NCBI GenBank assembly: GCA_964526675.1 | Contig: CAZGLY010000024.1 | Location: 1-48,952, forward strand | DNA from: CAZADA01 sp964526675 | Lineage (GTDB): Bacteria > Pseudomonadota > Alphaproteobacteria > Caulobacterales > Maricaulaceae | Direction of reading: 5' to 3' | Length of the DNA: 48,952 nucleotides | Shown here: in pieces, positions 39,004-47,872 of the stretch | How the letters are laid out: each line of letters begins with the position of its first letter | How positions within the stretch are numbered: position 1 is the stretch's first letter | Notes under the pieces: model-generated | Databases searched by the model: none | What the model was told of the DNA's origin: nothing | The model's input: the letters and a program-made list of their open reading frames with translations, nothing else | Made by a program: the position numbers and the translations under genes

Positions 39004-40362
39004 TCACGACCACGTCGAAAACCAGCGCCACCGCAACCATTCCTCATCAGTCCCGATCGGCAAAGCCGCCAACACGGGATAAAAATACACAAACATCGCC
39101 GCCGCCGCCGCAAAGAACAGCGTCGTGATCACCCGCGCCGACGGCGAACCGGGCGCGCTTAAGTATCGATGCTGAACGCCAGCGAGCGCGAGACCGAGGA
39201 AAATCGCGGTGTTGTAAAAGTAGAAATAGAACGAAATCTTTTTCGGCATCGCCGGCCACATGAGGTAGGAAAACAAAATCAACCCGGCGGCGCTCAGATA
39301 CGGCCAGGCGCGTTCGCGCACCCCAACATAGAGACACGCGCACAGCGCCACATACGACGTCCACAGAATGACGGGATTGCCAAACAGCAACAGCGCGCGC
39401 CGGGCGCCATCAACATCTTTAAAGTAATACCACTGCGCTTTTAGAGGAAGCAGCCAACTCCACCAATAACTGATCTGGTGATGATCGCCGAGCGGGGCGG
39501 TCTGCTTCTCCAGCATCGTCCCCTGAAACGCGATCAGCCCCCAAAGGTCGCTGCGCCCCGTTTCCAGCAGCAGCAGCGGCCAGAACGTCGCGATGTACAC
39601 CGCGACGCTGCCCGCGCCGATCCATATGACCGCGTCCAGCACGCTGGCCCCTGGCCACAGCGTGAAATCGCCCGACACCGCAAACGCAAGGGGGCTGCGA
39701 CGGTCGCGCACGCTCGCCCAGGTCCGCGTGCCGATGAACGCGGCGAGGATCAGGGCCACATACGGCGCCGCTGTCCATTTGGAGCCGACCGCAAGCCCCA
39801 AGAGCACGCCGGTCGCGACGAAACTGAGCCGCGTGTGCGCCCGCTTTGGAGGCTGCGCGCGCGCCGCCAGCGCGAACACCGCCAGCGCCGCGGTCAAAAA
39901 CCCCGCCATATAGGCGTCCAACATCGCGACCCGCGACTGGACAAAGACGAGCTGGTTCAACAACGCCGCCGCCCCCGCCGTCAGCCCGGCCGATGCGGTT
40001 CCAAACAGCGCCCGCGCCAAGGCGTACACGCTGAGAATGGTGATCACGCCCATCAACGCGCCCGGCGCGCGCCACGCCGCCGGATGGTCGCCGAACAGCG
40101 CGATGGACCCGGCGATGAGCTGCTTGGCCACCAGAGGGTGTTCGGGATTGGTGTTGCGCGTGAACGAACCAAGGGCGCGCGCGGCGTTGACGTAGTGATA
40201 CTCGTCGAACACCAGCTCCGCCGGCTGTCCAAGCCCCGTGAACAGAACAAGGGTGCTGACGACCCCAAGAACCGCCGCCGTGATCGCCACGCGACGGCTT
40301 CCGATGCCGAGGCGGCCGCTGCGCAGGGGTGCCGTCAAATGGTCCGCCGCCGTCGTCGCCAT
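39004..40362 (-). CDS. PMT-like lipid-linked mannosyl/glycosyltransferase
   Basis: A 452-residue integral membrane protein of the GT-C type. The first external loop has LVFDEYHYVNAAR with the catalytic-type Asp-Glu, then NPEHPLVAKQLI, matching the protein O-mannosyltransferase (PMT/GT39) family. About ten membrane segments follow, with WWSWLLPLKAQWYYF and a C-terminal MPKKISFYFYFYNTAIFLGLAL typical of the PMT C-terminal membrane region. Such enzymes move mannose (or another sugar) from polyprenyl phosphate to proteins or lipids on the periplasmic side. The gene upstream encodes the enzyme expected to make that polyprenyl-phosphate sugar. The acceptor is unknown. Start ATG 40362, 39 bp after the partner gene. 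Confidence 0.85.
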   Translation of the reverse strand: MATTAADHLTAPLRSGRLGIGSRRVAITAAVLGVVSTLVLFTGLGQPAELVFDEYHYVNAARALGSFTRNTNPEHPLVAKQLIAGSIALFGDHPAAWRAPGALMGVITILSVYALARALFGTASAGLTAGAAALLNQLVFVQSRVAMLDAYMAGFLTAALAVFALAARAQPPKRAHTRLSFVATGVLLGLAVGSKWTAAPYVALILAAFIGTRTWASVRDRRSPLAFAVSGDFTLWPGASVLDAVIWIGAGSVAVYIATFWPLLLLETGRSDLWGLIAFQGTMLEKQTAPLGDHHQISYWWSWLLPLKAQWYYFKDVDGARRALLLFGNPVILWTSYVALCACLYVGVRERAWPYLSAAGLILFSYLMWPAMPKKISFYFYFYNTAIFLGLALAGVQHRYLSAPGSPSARVITTLFFAAAAAMFVYFYPVLAALPIGTDEEWLRWRWFSTWS

Positions 40363-40401
40363 GGCCCCCGCCCCCTCACCCGCAAGCCGCCCGACGCGGC
40401 G

Positions 40402-41628
40402 TCATTTGTACCGCCCCCAGGTGAAGTGCGACGACAGCACAAAGTTCCAGACCACGCCCGCGGCGATCCCGCCGAGCGCAGACCACGTCCATGGCGCTTG
40501 CTGCACCGTGTGCAGGAAGGCCGCCACCCCGACATTCGCCAGCGCGCCCAAACTGCACACCGCGCAAAAAGACGCCCACCCAATCGCAAGGGCGCGCACG
40601 CCTTGGAGGCGTTGGTCGCGATAGGTGAACTGGTTGTTGACGAAGAAGTTGAAGGTCATCGCCACCAGGGTCGCAACCGCTTGGGCGTGCACGAACGGCG
40701 CTTCCGCAACACGAAACAGCGCCGTCAGCACGGACATATGCACAACGACGCCCATCGCGCCGATGATGGAAAACATGGCGAAACGCACCGGGATCCACCG
40801 CCCGAGCCACTTCTCGTAGAGCAAGATCAAAAACTCCAACGCCACCACCCTGTCCAATTTGCTTTCGCCAAAGCGACGCGCGCCGAACGTGTAGCCGATC
40901 TCCGCGAAGGCGAGCCGCCGCGGGCTGCTCAAAAAGAGGTCCAGCAGAATCTTGAAGCCGACGCCAGAGAGCTTGGGCGCGACGCCGCGAAAGACGGCCG
41001 CGTCGACGGCGAAAAAGCCGCTCATCGGGTCGCTGAGCCGCGCGCCCCGCAAGAACACGCGGCTGAGCCCCGACGCGAAGCTGGTTTGCACTCGACGCCA
41101 CGCCGAGAACGCGCCCACATCCCCCGCCGCCGCAAACCGGGAGCCGACGACCACATCGAGCCCATCGCGACGCAGCCTCTCCACCATCGCCGGGATGATC
41201 GTCTCGTCGTGCTGAAGATCAGCGTCCATCACCACCACGACCGGCGCCGCCGTGGCGAGCACGCCTTCGATGCAGGCGGACGACAGGCCCCGCCGCCCAA
41301 GCCGATGCAGACACCGCACGCGCGGATCTCGAAGACCGACCGCGCGCGCCACATCAGCCGTGCCGTCCGCGCTGTCATCGTCGACCACGATGACCTCCCA
41401 CCGCAACGAGGCCAGGGCGACGCCCAGCCGCTCCAGCAGCACGGGCACGTTGTCGGCTTCGTTGAGCGTTGGGATGACGACCGCGAGATCAAGCGCCGCG
41501 TCCGTCGCCAGAGACCTTGGGTCGCCGCCGAGGGCGCGCCCAGGATCCAACGCCGAGGGGGCGGCGACGGGCGCAACAGCCGCCGCCTCGACGCGCCGCC
41601 CTATCGTTTCCGTCGGGTCCGACGCCAT
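40402..41628 (-). CDS. Polyprenyl-phosphate glycosyltransferase (GT2) fused to GtrA
   Basis: A 408-residue fusion. Residues about 47-265 are a family 2 glycosyltransferase of the dolichol-phosphate mannose synthase type: LAVVIPTLNEADNVPVLLERL, VIVVDDDSADGTADVA, VVVMDADLQHDE, SDPMSGFFAVDAAVF and FGARRFGESKLD. Residues about 275-405 are a GtrA-like four-helix membrane domain (RFAMFSIIGAMGVVVHMSVLTALF; VATLVAMTFNFFVNNQFTYRD; VVWNFVLSSHFTW). The catalytic part would load a sugar on polyprenyl phosphate at the inner face; GtrA may anchor it or help flip the product. It reads into the PMT-like gene after 39 bp. It also follows cysNC on the same strand at 79 bp. Confidence 0.9.
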   Translation of the reverse strand: MASDPTETIGRRVEAAAVAPVAAPSALDPGRALGGDPRSLATDAALDLAVVIPTLNEADNVPVLLERLGVALASLRWEVIVVDDDSADGTADVARAVGLRDPRVRCLHRLGRRGLSSACIEGVLATAAPVVVVMDADLQHDETIIPAMVERLRRDGLDVVVGSRFAAAGDVGAFSAWRRVQTSFASGLSRVFLRGARLSDPMSGFFAVDAAVFRGVAPKLSGVGFKILLDLFLSSPRRLAFAEIGYTFGARRFGESKLDRVVALEFLILLYEKWLGRWIPVRFAMFSIIGAMGVVVHMSVLTALFRVAEAPFVHAQAVATLVAMTFNFFVNNQFTYRDQRLQGVRALAIGWASFCAVCSLGALANVGVAAFLHTVQQAPWTWSALGGIAAGVVWNFVLSSHFTWGRYK

Positions 41629-41707
41629 GGATCCCCAGTCCCCGCCACGCCTGCGGTCACAGGCCTACCGACGACGGGGCGCCGGCGCAAGCGGCGGGGA
41701 CCGCGCG

Positions 41708-43618
41708 CTACTCGCCCGGCACGACGCCTTTCTCCTGGAGGTAGGCGACGACAGCCTCCGCGAGGGTTTCCGCATCGCTGGCGCCCGTGTCGAGCGTCAA
41801 TTCCGGATTCTCGGGACGCTCATAGGGCGAGTCAAAACCGGTGAAATTCTTGATCTCGCCGGCTTTGGCCTTCTTGTAGAGCCCCTTGGGATCGCGTTCG
41901 ACACAGACATCCAGGGGCGCATCGACAAAGATCTCGATGAACTCGTCCGGCTCCACGAGCTCGCGCACCTGACGCCGTTCGGCGCGGAAGGGCGAGATGA
42001 AGGAGCACAGCACGATCAACCCCGCGTCCACGAACAGCTTCGCCACCTCGCCAATGCGGCGGATGTTCTCCACGCGGTCCGCCGCCGCGAAGCCGAGGTC
42101 TTTGTTCAGGCCGTGGCGGACATTGTCGCCGTCAAGCGCGTAGGTGTGCCGGTTCAGCAGCGCAAGCTTCCGCTCCACCAACGACGCGATCGTGGATTTG
42201 CCCGCGCCGGAAAGTCCCGTGAACCACAACACCACGGGCTTTTGCGTCTTCATCGCCGCGCGCTGGTCTTTGTCGACCGCCATCGCCTGCCAATGAATGT
42301 TCGACGCGCGGCGCAGCGGAAACTCGATCATGCCCGCCCCAACCGTCCGGTTGGTGTAGCGGTCGATCACGATGAAACCGCCCATGTCGCGAATGTCGGC
42401 GTAGGCGTCGAACGCCAACGGCGTCGCCGTGTTGAAATTGCACAAGCCGATCTCGTTCAGCTCCAAGGAACGCGCCGGTTTTTGCTCAAGGGTGTTGATG
42501 TCGATCTTGTGCTTCAGCTGCGTGACGCTGGTCGGGACAGAGCGCGGACCGAGCTTCAAGAGATACGGACGCCCGGGCATCATGGGCTGCTCGTCCATCC
42601 AGATCACGCGCGCGGCGAACTGATTGGAGACGTCCGGCCGCGCGGTGGGCGGAACCAAGACATCCCCCCGCGACACGTCGATTTCGTCATCCAGAACCAG
42701 CGTCACCGCCTCGCCCGCGTGAGCGCGCTCCAAGTCGCCGTCGACCGTCACGATCCGCGCTACGGACGACCGCGCGCCGGAAACCGCCGAGACGACGGGA
42801 TCGCCGACGGCCACCGCGCCCGACACGATCGTTCCGGAGAAGCCGCGAAAATCCAGATTGGGTCGGTTCACCCACTGCACCGGAAGCCGAAAGGCCTGAT
42901 CCGCGCCGTCGCGGCCAACGTCCACGGTCTCCAAATGCTGCAGCAAGGTCGGGCCCGCGTACCACGGCATGTGGTCGCTCAAACGGGCGACGTTTTCACC
43001 GAACCGCGCCGACATGGGGATCGGCGTCATGCTGGCGAAGTTCAGCTGTTCCGCGGTGTCGCAATAGTCCGCGATGATGCGGTTGAACGTCCCCCGCGAA
43101 TAATCGACGAGATCCATTTTGTTGATCGCCAACACCACATGTCGGATCCCCAACAGGTGCGCGATGTAGGTGTGGCGTTTCGTTTGCGGCAACACGCCTT
43201 TGCGCGCGTCGACCAGGATCACCGCCAAATCCGCGGTCGACGCGCCGGTGGCCATGTTGCGCGTGTACTGCTCATGACCGGGCGTGTCGGCCACCACGAA
43301 CTTCCGAGTCTCCGTGGCGAAAAACCGATAGGCGACGTCGATGGTGATGCCCTGCTCGCGTTCGGCCTCGAGCCCGTCCAGAAGCAACGCGAAGTCGATC
43401 TCCGCGCCCTCCGAACCGTGTTTCTCGGTGTCGCGACGCAACACCGCAATCTGATCGTCGAACAGGCGCTTGGAGTCGTAGAGCAGCCGCCCGATCAGGG
43501 TCGACTTGCCGTCATCCACGGACCCGCAGGTCAAGAACCGGAGAACCCCCTTGGAGCCGGAGGCGGTGAGGCCGCTGAGGAGCGCGCGCGCCTCCGGCGC
43601 CAAAGCCACGTCGCTCAT
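41708..43618 (-). CDS. cysNC: Bifunctional sulfate adenylyltransferase subunit 1 / APS kinase
   Basis: A 636-residue fusion. The N-terminal EF-Tu-like GTPase (CysN) has FLTCGSVDDGKSTLIGRLLYDSK, DTPGHEQYTRNMATGAS, and NKMDLVD, followed by two beta-barrel domains. From about residue 450 the APS kinase (CysC) begins, with VVLWFTGLSGAGKSTIASLVE and DGDNVRHGLNKDLGF. Together with CysD it makes APS from sulfate and ATP, and CysC phosphorylates it to PAPS. This fusion is common in alphaproteobacteria. The ATG shares a base with the cysD stop. The window holds no cysH, sulfite reductase or sulfotransferase, so the use of the PAPS is not visible. Confidence 0.97.
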   Translation of the reverse strand: MSDVALAPEARALLSGLTASGSKGVLRFLTCGSVDDGKSTLIGRLLYDSKRLFDDQIAVLRRDTEKHGSEGAEIDFALLLDGLEAEREQGITIDVAYRFFATETRKFVVADTPGHEQYTRNMATGASTADLAVILVDARKGVLPQTKRHTYIAHLLGIRHVVLAINKMDLVDYSRGTFNRIIADYCDTAEQLNFASMTPIPMSARFGENVARLSDHMPWYAGPTLLQHLETVDVGRDGADQAFRLPVQWVNRPNLDFRGFSGTIVSGAVAVGDPVVSAVSGARSSVARIVTVDGDLERAHAGEAVTLVLDDEIDVSRGDVLVPPTARPDVSNQFAARVIWMDEQPMMPGRPYLLKLGPRSVPTSVTQLKHKIDINTLEQKPARSLELNEIGLCNFNTATPLAFDAYADIRDMGGFIVIDRYTNRTVGAGMIEFPLRRASNIHWQAMAVDKDQRAAMKTQKPVVLWFTGLSGAGKSTIASLVERKLALLNRHTYALDGDNVRHGLNKDLGFAAADRVENIRRIGEVAKLFVDAGLIVLCSFISPFRAERRQVRELVEPDEFIEIFVDAPLDVCVERDPKGLYKKAKAGEIKNFTGFDSPYERPENPELTLDTGASDAETLAEAVVAYLQEKGVVPGE

Positions 43619-44658
43619 CAGAAATACCCCTCGCGCTTCTTCTTCTCCATGGAGCCGGCCTCGTCGAAGTCGATCAGCCGGCCCGCACGCTCGGACGTCC
43701 GCGCGGACAGCATCTCCAGCACGATGTCCTCAAGCGTCTCGGCGTCGGACTCCACCGCCCCCGTCAGCGGGTAGCAGCCCAGCGTGCGGAAGCGGATCGT
43801 CTTCAGATCCGGCGTCTCGCCGTCCGCCAGCGGCATGCGCTCGTCATCGACCATGATGAGCACGCCGTCGCGCTCCACCACCGGTCGCGGCGCGGCGAAA
43901 TAAAGCGGCACGATCGGGATCGCTTCCGCCAAAATGTATTGCCAGATATCGACCTCCGTCCAATTCGACAGAGGAAAGACGCGGATGGACTCACCGCGGC
44001 GGATCTTGGTGTTGAACGTGCGCCACAGTTCGGGGCGCTGATTGCGCGGATCCCAGCCGTGATTGGCGTTGCGGAACGAGAAGATGCGTTCCTTGGCGCG
44101 TGACTTTTCCTCGTCGCGCCGGCCGCCGCCAAACGCCGCGTCATAGCCGCCTTCGTTGAGCGCTTGCAGCAGCCCTTCGGTGCGCATCACCTGGGTGTGC
44201 AACGCGGAGCCTTCGATGAAGGGGTTGATGTTCTGCGCGCGCCCCTCCTCGTTCACGTGGACCCGCATGGTGATCCCAAGCGCCTCCGCGAGGGCGTCGC
44301 GAAACACCGCCATCTGCTTGAACTCCCATAAGGAGTCGATGTGCAGGAACGGAAAGGGCGGCTTGGACGGCCAAAACGCCTTCAACGCCAGGTGCAAAAG
44401 CACCGTGGAATCTTTGCCGATGGAATAGAGCAGCACGGGGTTTTCAAACTCCGCGGCCACCTCGCGCATGATGTGAATGCTCTCCGCCTCCAGCGCGCGC
44501 AGATGTCCGGGCAACGGCGCCGGGCGCGGCGCGCGCGCCGAGGGGGTCGTTGCAAACCGGGCGGCGTACTCGCGCACTTGGGCGGCGATGTCAGCGTCGG
44601 CGGGCCGCGCGCCATCGACGCGAGCGCTTTCGCGCGCGGGCGAATTCAATGCGGTCAC
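43618..44658 (-). CDS. cysD: Sulfate adenylyltransferase subunit 2
   Basis: A 346-residue PP-loop ATP pyrophosphatase that forms APS with the CysN GTPase. Motifs: HLRALEAESIHIMREVAAEFENPVLLYSIGKDSTVLLHLALKAFWP (PP loop SIGKDS), FPFLHIDSLWEFKQM, DAAFGGGRRDEEKSRAKERIFSFR, and LSNWTEVDIWQYI. The start is set by its ribosome binding site: GGAG lies seven bases before the GTG at 44658, whereas a GTG two codons earlier is only one base from it. The first 45 residues are a variable extension. The 194-bp gap to cysQ upstream contains an AT-rich patch (around 44755-44767) that may be its promoter. Confidence 0.96.
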   Translation of the reverse strand: MTALNSPARESARVDGARPADADIAAQVREYAARFATTPSARAPRPAPLPGHLRALEAESIHIMREVAAEFENPVLLYSIGKDSTVLLHLALKAFWPSKPPFPFLHIDSLWEFKQMAVFRDALAEALGITMRVHVNEEGRAQNINPFIEGSALHTQVMRTEGLLQALNEGGYDAAFGGGRRDEEKSRAKERIFSFRNANHGWDPRNQRPELWRTFNTKIRRGESIRVFPLSNWTEVDIWQYILAEAIPIVPLYFAAPRPVVERDGVLIMVDDERMPLADGETPDLKTIRFRTLGCYPLTGAVESDAETLEDIVLEMLSARTSERAGRLIDFDEAGSMEKKKREGYF

Positions 44659-44852
44659 ACACACACTCCTTCTCTCGGTCCCCCAAGGCGGCCGCGCGGC
44701 CGACCCGCTCGACGTAAGCGGCGGCGAGACGCGCGTGAAGCCGGGTGAAGACGAAATTTTCTAAAAGCGGCGTTCACGCAGCACTTTGGTCCCCGGCGCA
44801 CCGCTCTGCGCGCACGGTTTGCATCGCGCGCGGCGGCGTCACGCAATCCCCG

Positions 44853-45689
44853 CTAGCCATCGACCATCACCAGCGCCTCGCGCCCCCACGCGACGAAGGG
44901 GCCATTGCGCAAGCCCTCCGCCTCTTTGCCGTAGACGAGGGGCGCGCCGTCGGGCGTCACCACGCACCCGCCGGCGGCCGTCAGCACCGCATGGCCCGCG
45001 GCGATGTCCCACTCCATGGTCGGCCCGAAGCGCGGATACACATCCGCCGCCCCTTCCGCGACCCGGCAGAACTTGAGCGACGAGCCGGCGCTGACGCGCT
45101 CGCGCAGCGGGATCTGTCCGAGAAACCGCTCGGTGTCCGCGTCCAGGTGCGATCGGCTGACCACGGCGTCGAGCCCGTCCGCGGCGTACGCTCGCGTCCC
45201 GATCCGCTCCCACGCCGCCGACGTCGCCGATTGGCCGGGCTCCAGCGTGGCCGCTTCAGCGCCGCCGCCGCCGATGTGGATGCGGCCCAAGGCCGGCGCA
45301 TAAACGCAACCGACCACCGGTCGGCCGCCCTCCACCAGCGCGATGTTGACCGTGAACTCGTCCCGCCGATTGACAAACTCCCGCGTGCCGTCGAGCGGGT
45401 CCACAAGGATGAAGCGGGCGCCGCACTCCGCCGGCCCGAGGCCCGCGGCCATCGCCTCCTCCGCCACCACTGGAAGGCCTGGCGCCACCGCCGCGAGAGC
45501 CTCCAAAATCACCGCTTCAGACGCTTCATCCGCGTCGCACACGGGCGAGCGATCGTCTTTGCTGCGCACCTCGAAGTCGGTCGCGTAGACGCGCATCACG
45601 GCCGCGCCCGCGCGGCTGGCGATGTCGGCGAACGCGCGCGCAAGCGCGTCCCGCTCGGTTGCGCTGGAGGACGTGGCGGACTCGGTCAT
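44853..45689 (-). CDS. cysQ: 3'(2'),5'-bisphosphate nucleotidase
   Basis: A 278-residue magnesium-dependent, lithium-sensitive phosphatase of the inositol monophosphatase fold that removes PAP, the by-product of PAPS use. Motifs: DRSPVCDADEASEAVILEAL, VVAEEAM, the metal-site ILVDPLDGTREFVNRRDEFTVNIALVEGGRPVVG, and MEWDIAAGHAVLTAAGG. The ATG at 45689 follows AAGGAG. It reads in the same direction as cysD and cysNC, 194 bp away. The grouping fits a sulfate-activation unit with PAP recycling, and supports real PAPS flux. Confidence 0.94.
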   Translation of the reverse strand: MTESATSSSATERDALARAFADIASRAGAAVMRVYATDFEVRSKDDRSPVCDADEASEAVILEALAAVAPGLPVVAEEAMAAGLGPAECGARFILVDPLDGTREFVNRRDEFTVNIALVEGGRPVVGCVYAPALGRIHIGGGGAEAATLEPGQSATSAAWERIGTRAYAADGLDAVVSRSHLDADTERFLGQIPLRERVSAGSSLKFCRVAEGAADVYPRFGPTMEWDIAAGHAVLTAAGGCVVTPDGAPLVYGKEAEGLRNGPFVAWGREALVMVDG

Positions 45690-45750
45690 GGCGTCTCCTT
45701 CTCGCGCTGTTCAGCCGCATTCTCGCAGCCGCAGCATTCCACCGGCGACG

Positions 45751-45777
45751 GATAATGCGACGCCCTAGCCCATTATC
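45751..45777. repeat. Inverted repeat at the end of the ABC-F gene
   Basis: GATAATG (45751-45757) and CATTATC (45771-45777) are exact reverse complements separated by 13 bases. The right arm includes part of the ABC-F stop codon and the element lies 62 bp before the cysQ start. It could be an operator for cysQ or a weak terminator; no T tract follows. Confidence 0.35.
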
Positions 45778-47704
45778 ACCCACCGTGGCCGTTTGAGGGC
45801 GATGTCGGCGCGGCGGCCGCGCCCTGTTCCGCGGTCTCGGCCTCCAACCGCTCCTGGGCCGCCATCCACTTCGCCTCCGCGGTCTCCAACAAATGGGACG
45901 CCTTGGCGCGTTTTTTAAAGAGCTCTTCGGCAGTGGCCGGGTCTTTTTCATAGAGCCCTGGAGCGGCCAGGCCGCGGTCAATCACCGCAAGCACGCCATG
46001 CAGGCGCTCCGCCTCATTCTCCCAGCGGGCGACGTCTTTCTTCAAGGGCGCAAGGGCGGCGCGGCGAGCAGCCGCGTCTTTGCGCGCCGTGGAGCGCACC
46101 GGCTCCTTAGTCCCGCGGCCCGCCGCGTCAGCCCGGGGCGCGCGCCCCGTGACCAGCCGGCGGTAGTCGTCGAGATCCCCGTCAAAGGGGCGCACCGTCC
46201 CGTCGGCGGCCAGCCATAGACGGTCCGCGCAGCTCTCAATCAGGTGGCGATCGTGACTGATCACGATGACGGCGCCCTCAAAAGCGTTCAGCGCATCCAC
46301 GAGCGCGGCGCGGCTGTCCATGTCCAGATGGTTGGTCGGCTCGTCGAGGATCAACATATGCGCGCCCTCAAACGTGATCAGGCTCACCAGCAGGCGCGCG
46401 CGCTCGCCGCCCGAGAGATCGCCCGCCGGCGTCTCGGCTTTGTCCGCACCCAACCCGAAGCGGCCCAAGCGCGCCCGGCGCTGGGCCTCCGTGGCGTCCG
46501 GCATCAGAGCGCGGACGTGATCAGCGGCGCTCTCGTTGGGGTTGAGATCGTCGATCTGATGCTGCGCAAAAAACGCCACCTTCAACTTCTTGTGTCGGAG
46601 CAGCCGCCCCGACAGAGGCGTCAGCCGTCCCTCCAGCAGCTTGGCGAAGGTGGTCTTGCCCGCGCCATTGCGGCCAAGCAGACCGATGCGATCATCCGCG
46701 TCGATCGTGACCGACAGCCCCGTCAGCACCGGCGCCCCCGCGGCGTAGCCCGCCGCCGCGTCCTCAAGCCGGACCAGCGGCGGCGCCAGGCGTCGTTGCG
46801 CAAACGGAAAGTCAAACGGCGCCACCGGGTCGTCCACAATGGTGGCCACCGGCTCCATGCGCTCCAGCCGCTTCACCCGCGACTGCGCCTGGCGCGCTTT
46901 GGAGGCCTTCGCTTTGAAACGGTCGACAAAGGCCTGCAAGCGCGCGCGTTCGGCGTCTTGGCGCTCTTTAAGCTTCAAAGACAGGCGTTGCTGCTCCGCC
47001 AATTGACGCTCGAACGCGTCATAGCCGCCCTGATAGGCGAACAGTTTGCGCGTGCGCAGCTGGATGATGCGATCCACGCTGGCGTTCAACAAGCCGCGGT
47101 CATGGCTGATGATCAGCATGGTGGCGGGGTAGCTCTTCAGGTGGCCCTCCAGCCACACCGCCCCCTCGAGATCCAAATAGTTCGTGGGCTCGTCCAACAG
47201 CAGCAGATCCGGCCGGGCAAACAGCACGCACGCCAAAGCCGCGCGCATGCGCCACCCGCCGGAGAAGTCCGCGCACGGGCGGGCGAGGTCGCCGTGCGTA
47301 AAGCCAAGGCCCGTGAGGATGGTCGCCGCGCGCGCCTCCGCAGAATGCGCATCAATGTCGGCGAGGCGCGTTTGGATCTCCGCGATCCGCTTTGGGTCTT
47401 CAGCGGTCTCCGCCTCGGCGAGCAACGCGGCGCGCTCCTCATCCGCGGCGAGCACGAGATCCAGGACGCTCTGCGGGCCCGCCGGCGCCTCCTGCGCCAC
47501 GCCGCCCACGCGCGCGCCCTTGCGCACGGTGGCCGCGCCGGCCTCTGGCGTCAGATCCCCCCGGATCACGCGAAACAGCGTGGACTTGCCCGCGCCATTG
47601 CGTCCCACCAGACCGGCGCGCGCGCCATCCGGCACGAACACCGTCGCCTGATCGAACAGGATGCGGCCCTCGATCCGCACGGTCAAATCGTTGACGTGAA
47701 GCAT
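45776..47704 (-). CDS. ABC-F family ATPase
   Basis: A 642-residue soluble protein with two ABC ATPase domains and no membrane segments. Domain 1 begins MLHVNDLTVRIEGRILF and has Walker A GRNGAGKS (34-41), signature DFSGGWRMR and Walker B LLLLDEPTNYLD. A basic linker (SLKLKERQDAERARLQAFVDRFKAKASKARQAQSRVKRLE) is typical of ABC-F. Domain 2 has GLLGRNGAGKTTF, LSGGERARL and ILDEPTNHLD. The C-terminus has an Arg/Ala-rich helical tail. ABC-F proteins act on ribosomes or in related housekeeping; the YheS/Uup-like subgroup fits best. The start at 47704 gives the conserved N-terminus; a TTG twelve codons earlier is unlikely. No antibiotic-resistance role is implied. Confidence 0.93.
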   Translation of the reverse strand: MLHVNDLTVRIEGRILFDQATVFVPDGARAGLVGRNGAGKSTLFRVIRGDLTPEAGAATVRKGARVGGVAQEAPAGPQSVLDLVLAADEERAALLAEAETAEDPKRIAEIQTRLADIDAHSAEARAATILTGLGFTHGDLARPCADFSGGWRMRAALACVLFARPDLLLLDEPTNYLDLEGAVWLEGHLKSYPATMLIISHDRGLLNASVDRIIQLRTRKLFAYQGGYDAFERQLAEQQRLSLKLKERQDAERARLQAFVDRFKAKASKARQAQSRVKRLERMEPVATIVDDPVAPFDFPFAQRRLAPPLVRLEDAAAGYAAGAPVLTGLSVTIDADDRIGLLGRNGAGKTTFAKLLEGRLTPLSGRLLRHKKLKVAFFAQHQIDDLNPNESAADHVRALMPDATEAQRRARLGRFGLGADKAETPAGDLSGGERARLLVSLITFEGAHMLILDEPTNHLDMDSRAALVDALNAFEGAVIVISHDRHLIESCADRLWLAADGTVRPFDGDLDDYRRLVTGRAPRADAAGRGTKEPVRSTARKDAAARRAALAPLKKDVARWENEAERLHGVLAVIDRGLAAPGLYEKDPATAEELFKKRAKASHLLETAEAKWMAAQERLEAETAEQGAAAAPTSPSNGHGG

Positions 47705-47872
47705 GGCGAACGGATCTCGACCTGAGCGGCGGTTTGTCAAGCCCGCTAAGGCCAGACGCCGGGAGCGGCAATTCCAAACAAGCTTTAACTCGTGCGCGTC
47801 GAACCGTCTTGCTAGACATGAACGTGTTGAGGCTCATCGCCTCCAGTGAAGACCAGCCTGCGGAGAAGCGTT

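Noticed and set aside
41638..41701. 9-bp inverted repeat (GTCCCCGCC / GGCGGGGAC) between cysNC and the GT2-GtrA gene as a terminator.
   Set aside because: The loop would be 46 bases and no T tract follows, so it is probably coincidental.
39478..43774. Very long open frames on the plus strand opposite cysNC and the glycosyltransferase genes (also opposite the acylase at 31704-33638 and ABC-F at 46244-47725).
   Set aside because: Their translations are Arg/Ala/His/Pro-rich with no family motifs, as expected for antisense frames in GC-rich genes. The opposite strand encodes well-conserved proteins throughout.
44659..44852. A sulfur-related riboswitch upstream of cysD.
   Set aside because: I could not identify any conserved SAM- or cysteine-related aptamer pairing; there is only a short AT-rich patch.
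47705..47740. TTGACA overlapping a TTG start for a longer ABC-F protein, as promoter or start.
   Set aside because: No -10 element is found at 16-18 bp, and the extra residues are not part of the family. The ATG at 47704 gives the conserved start.
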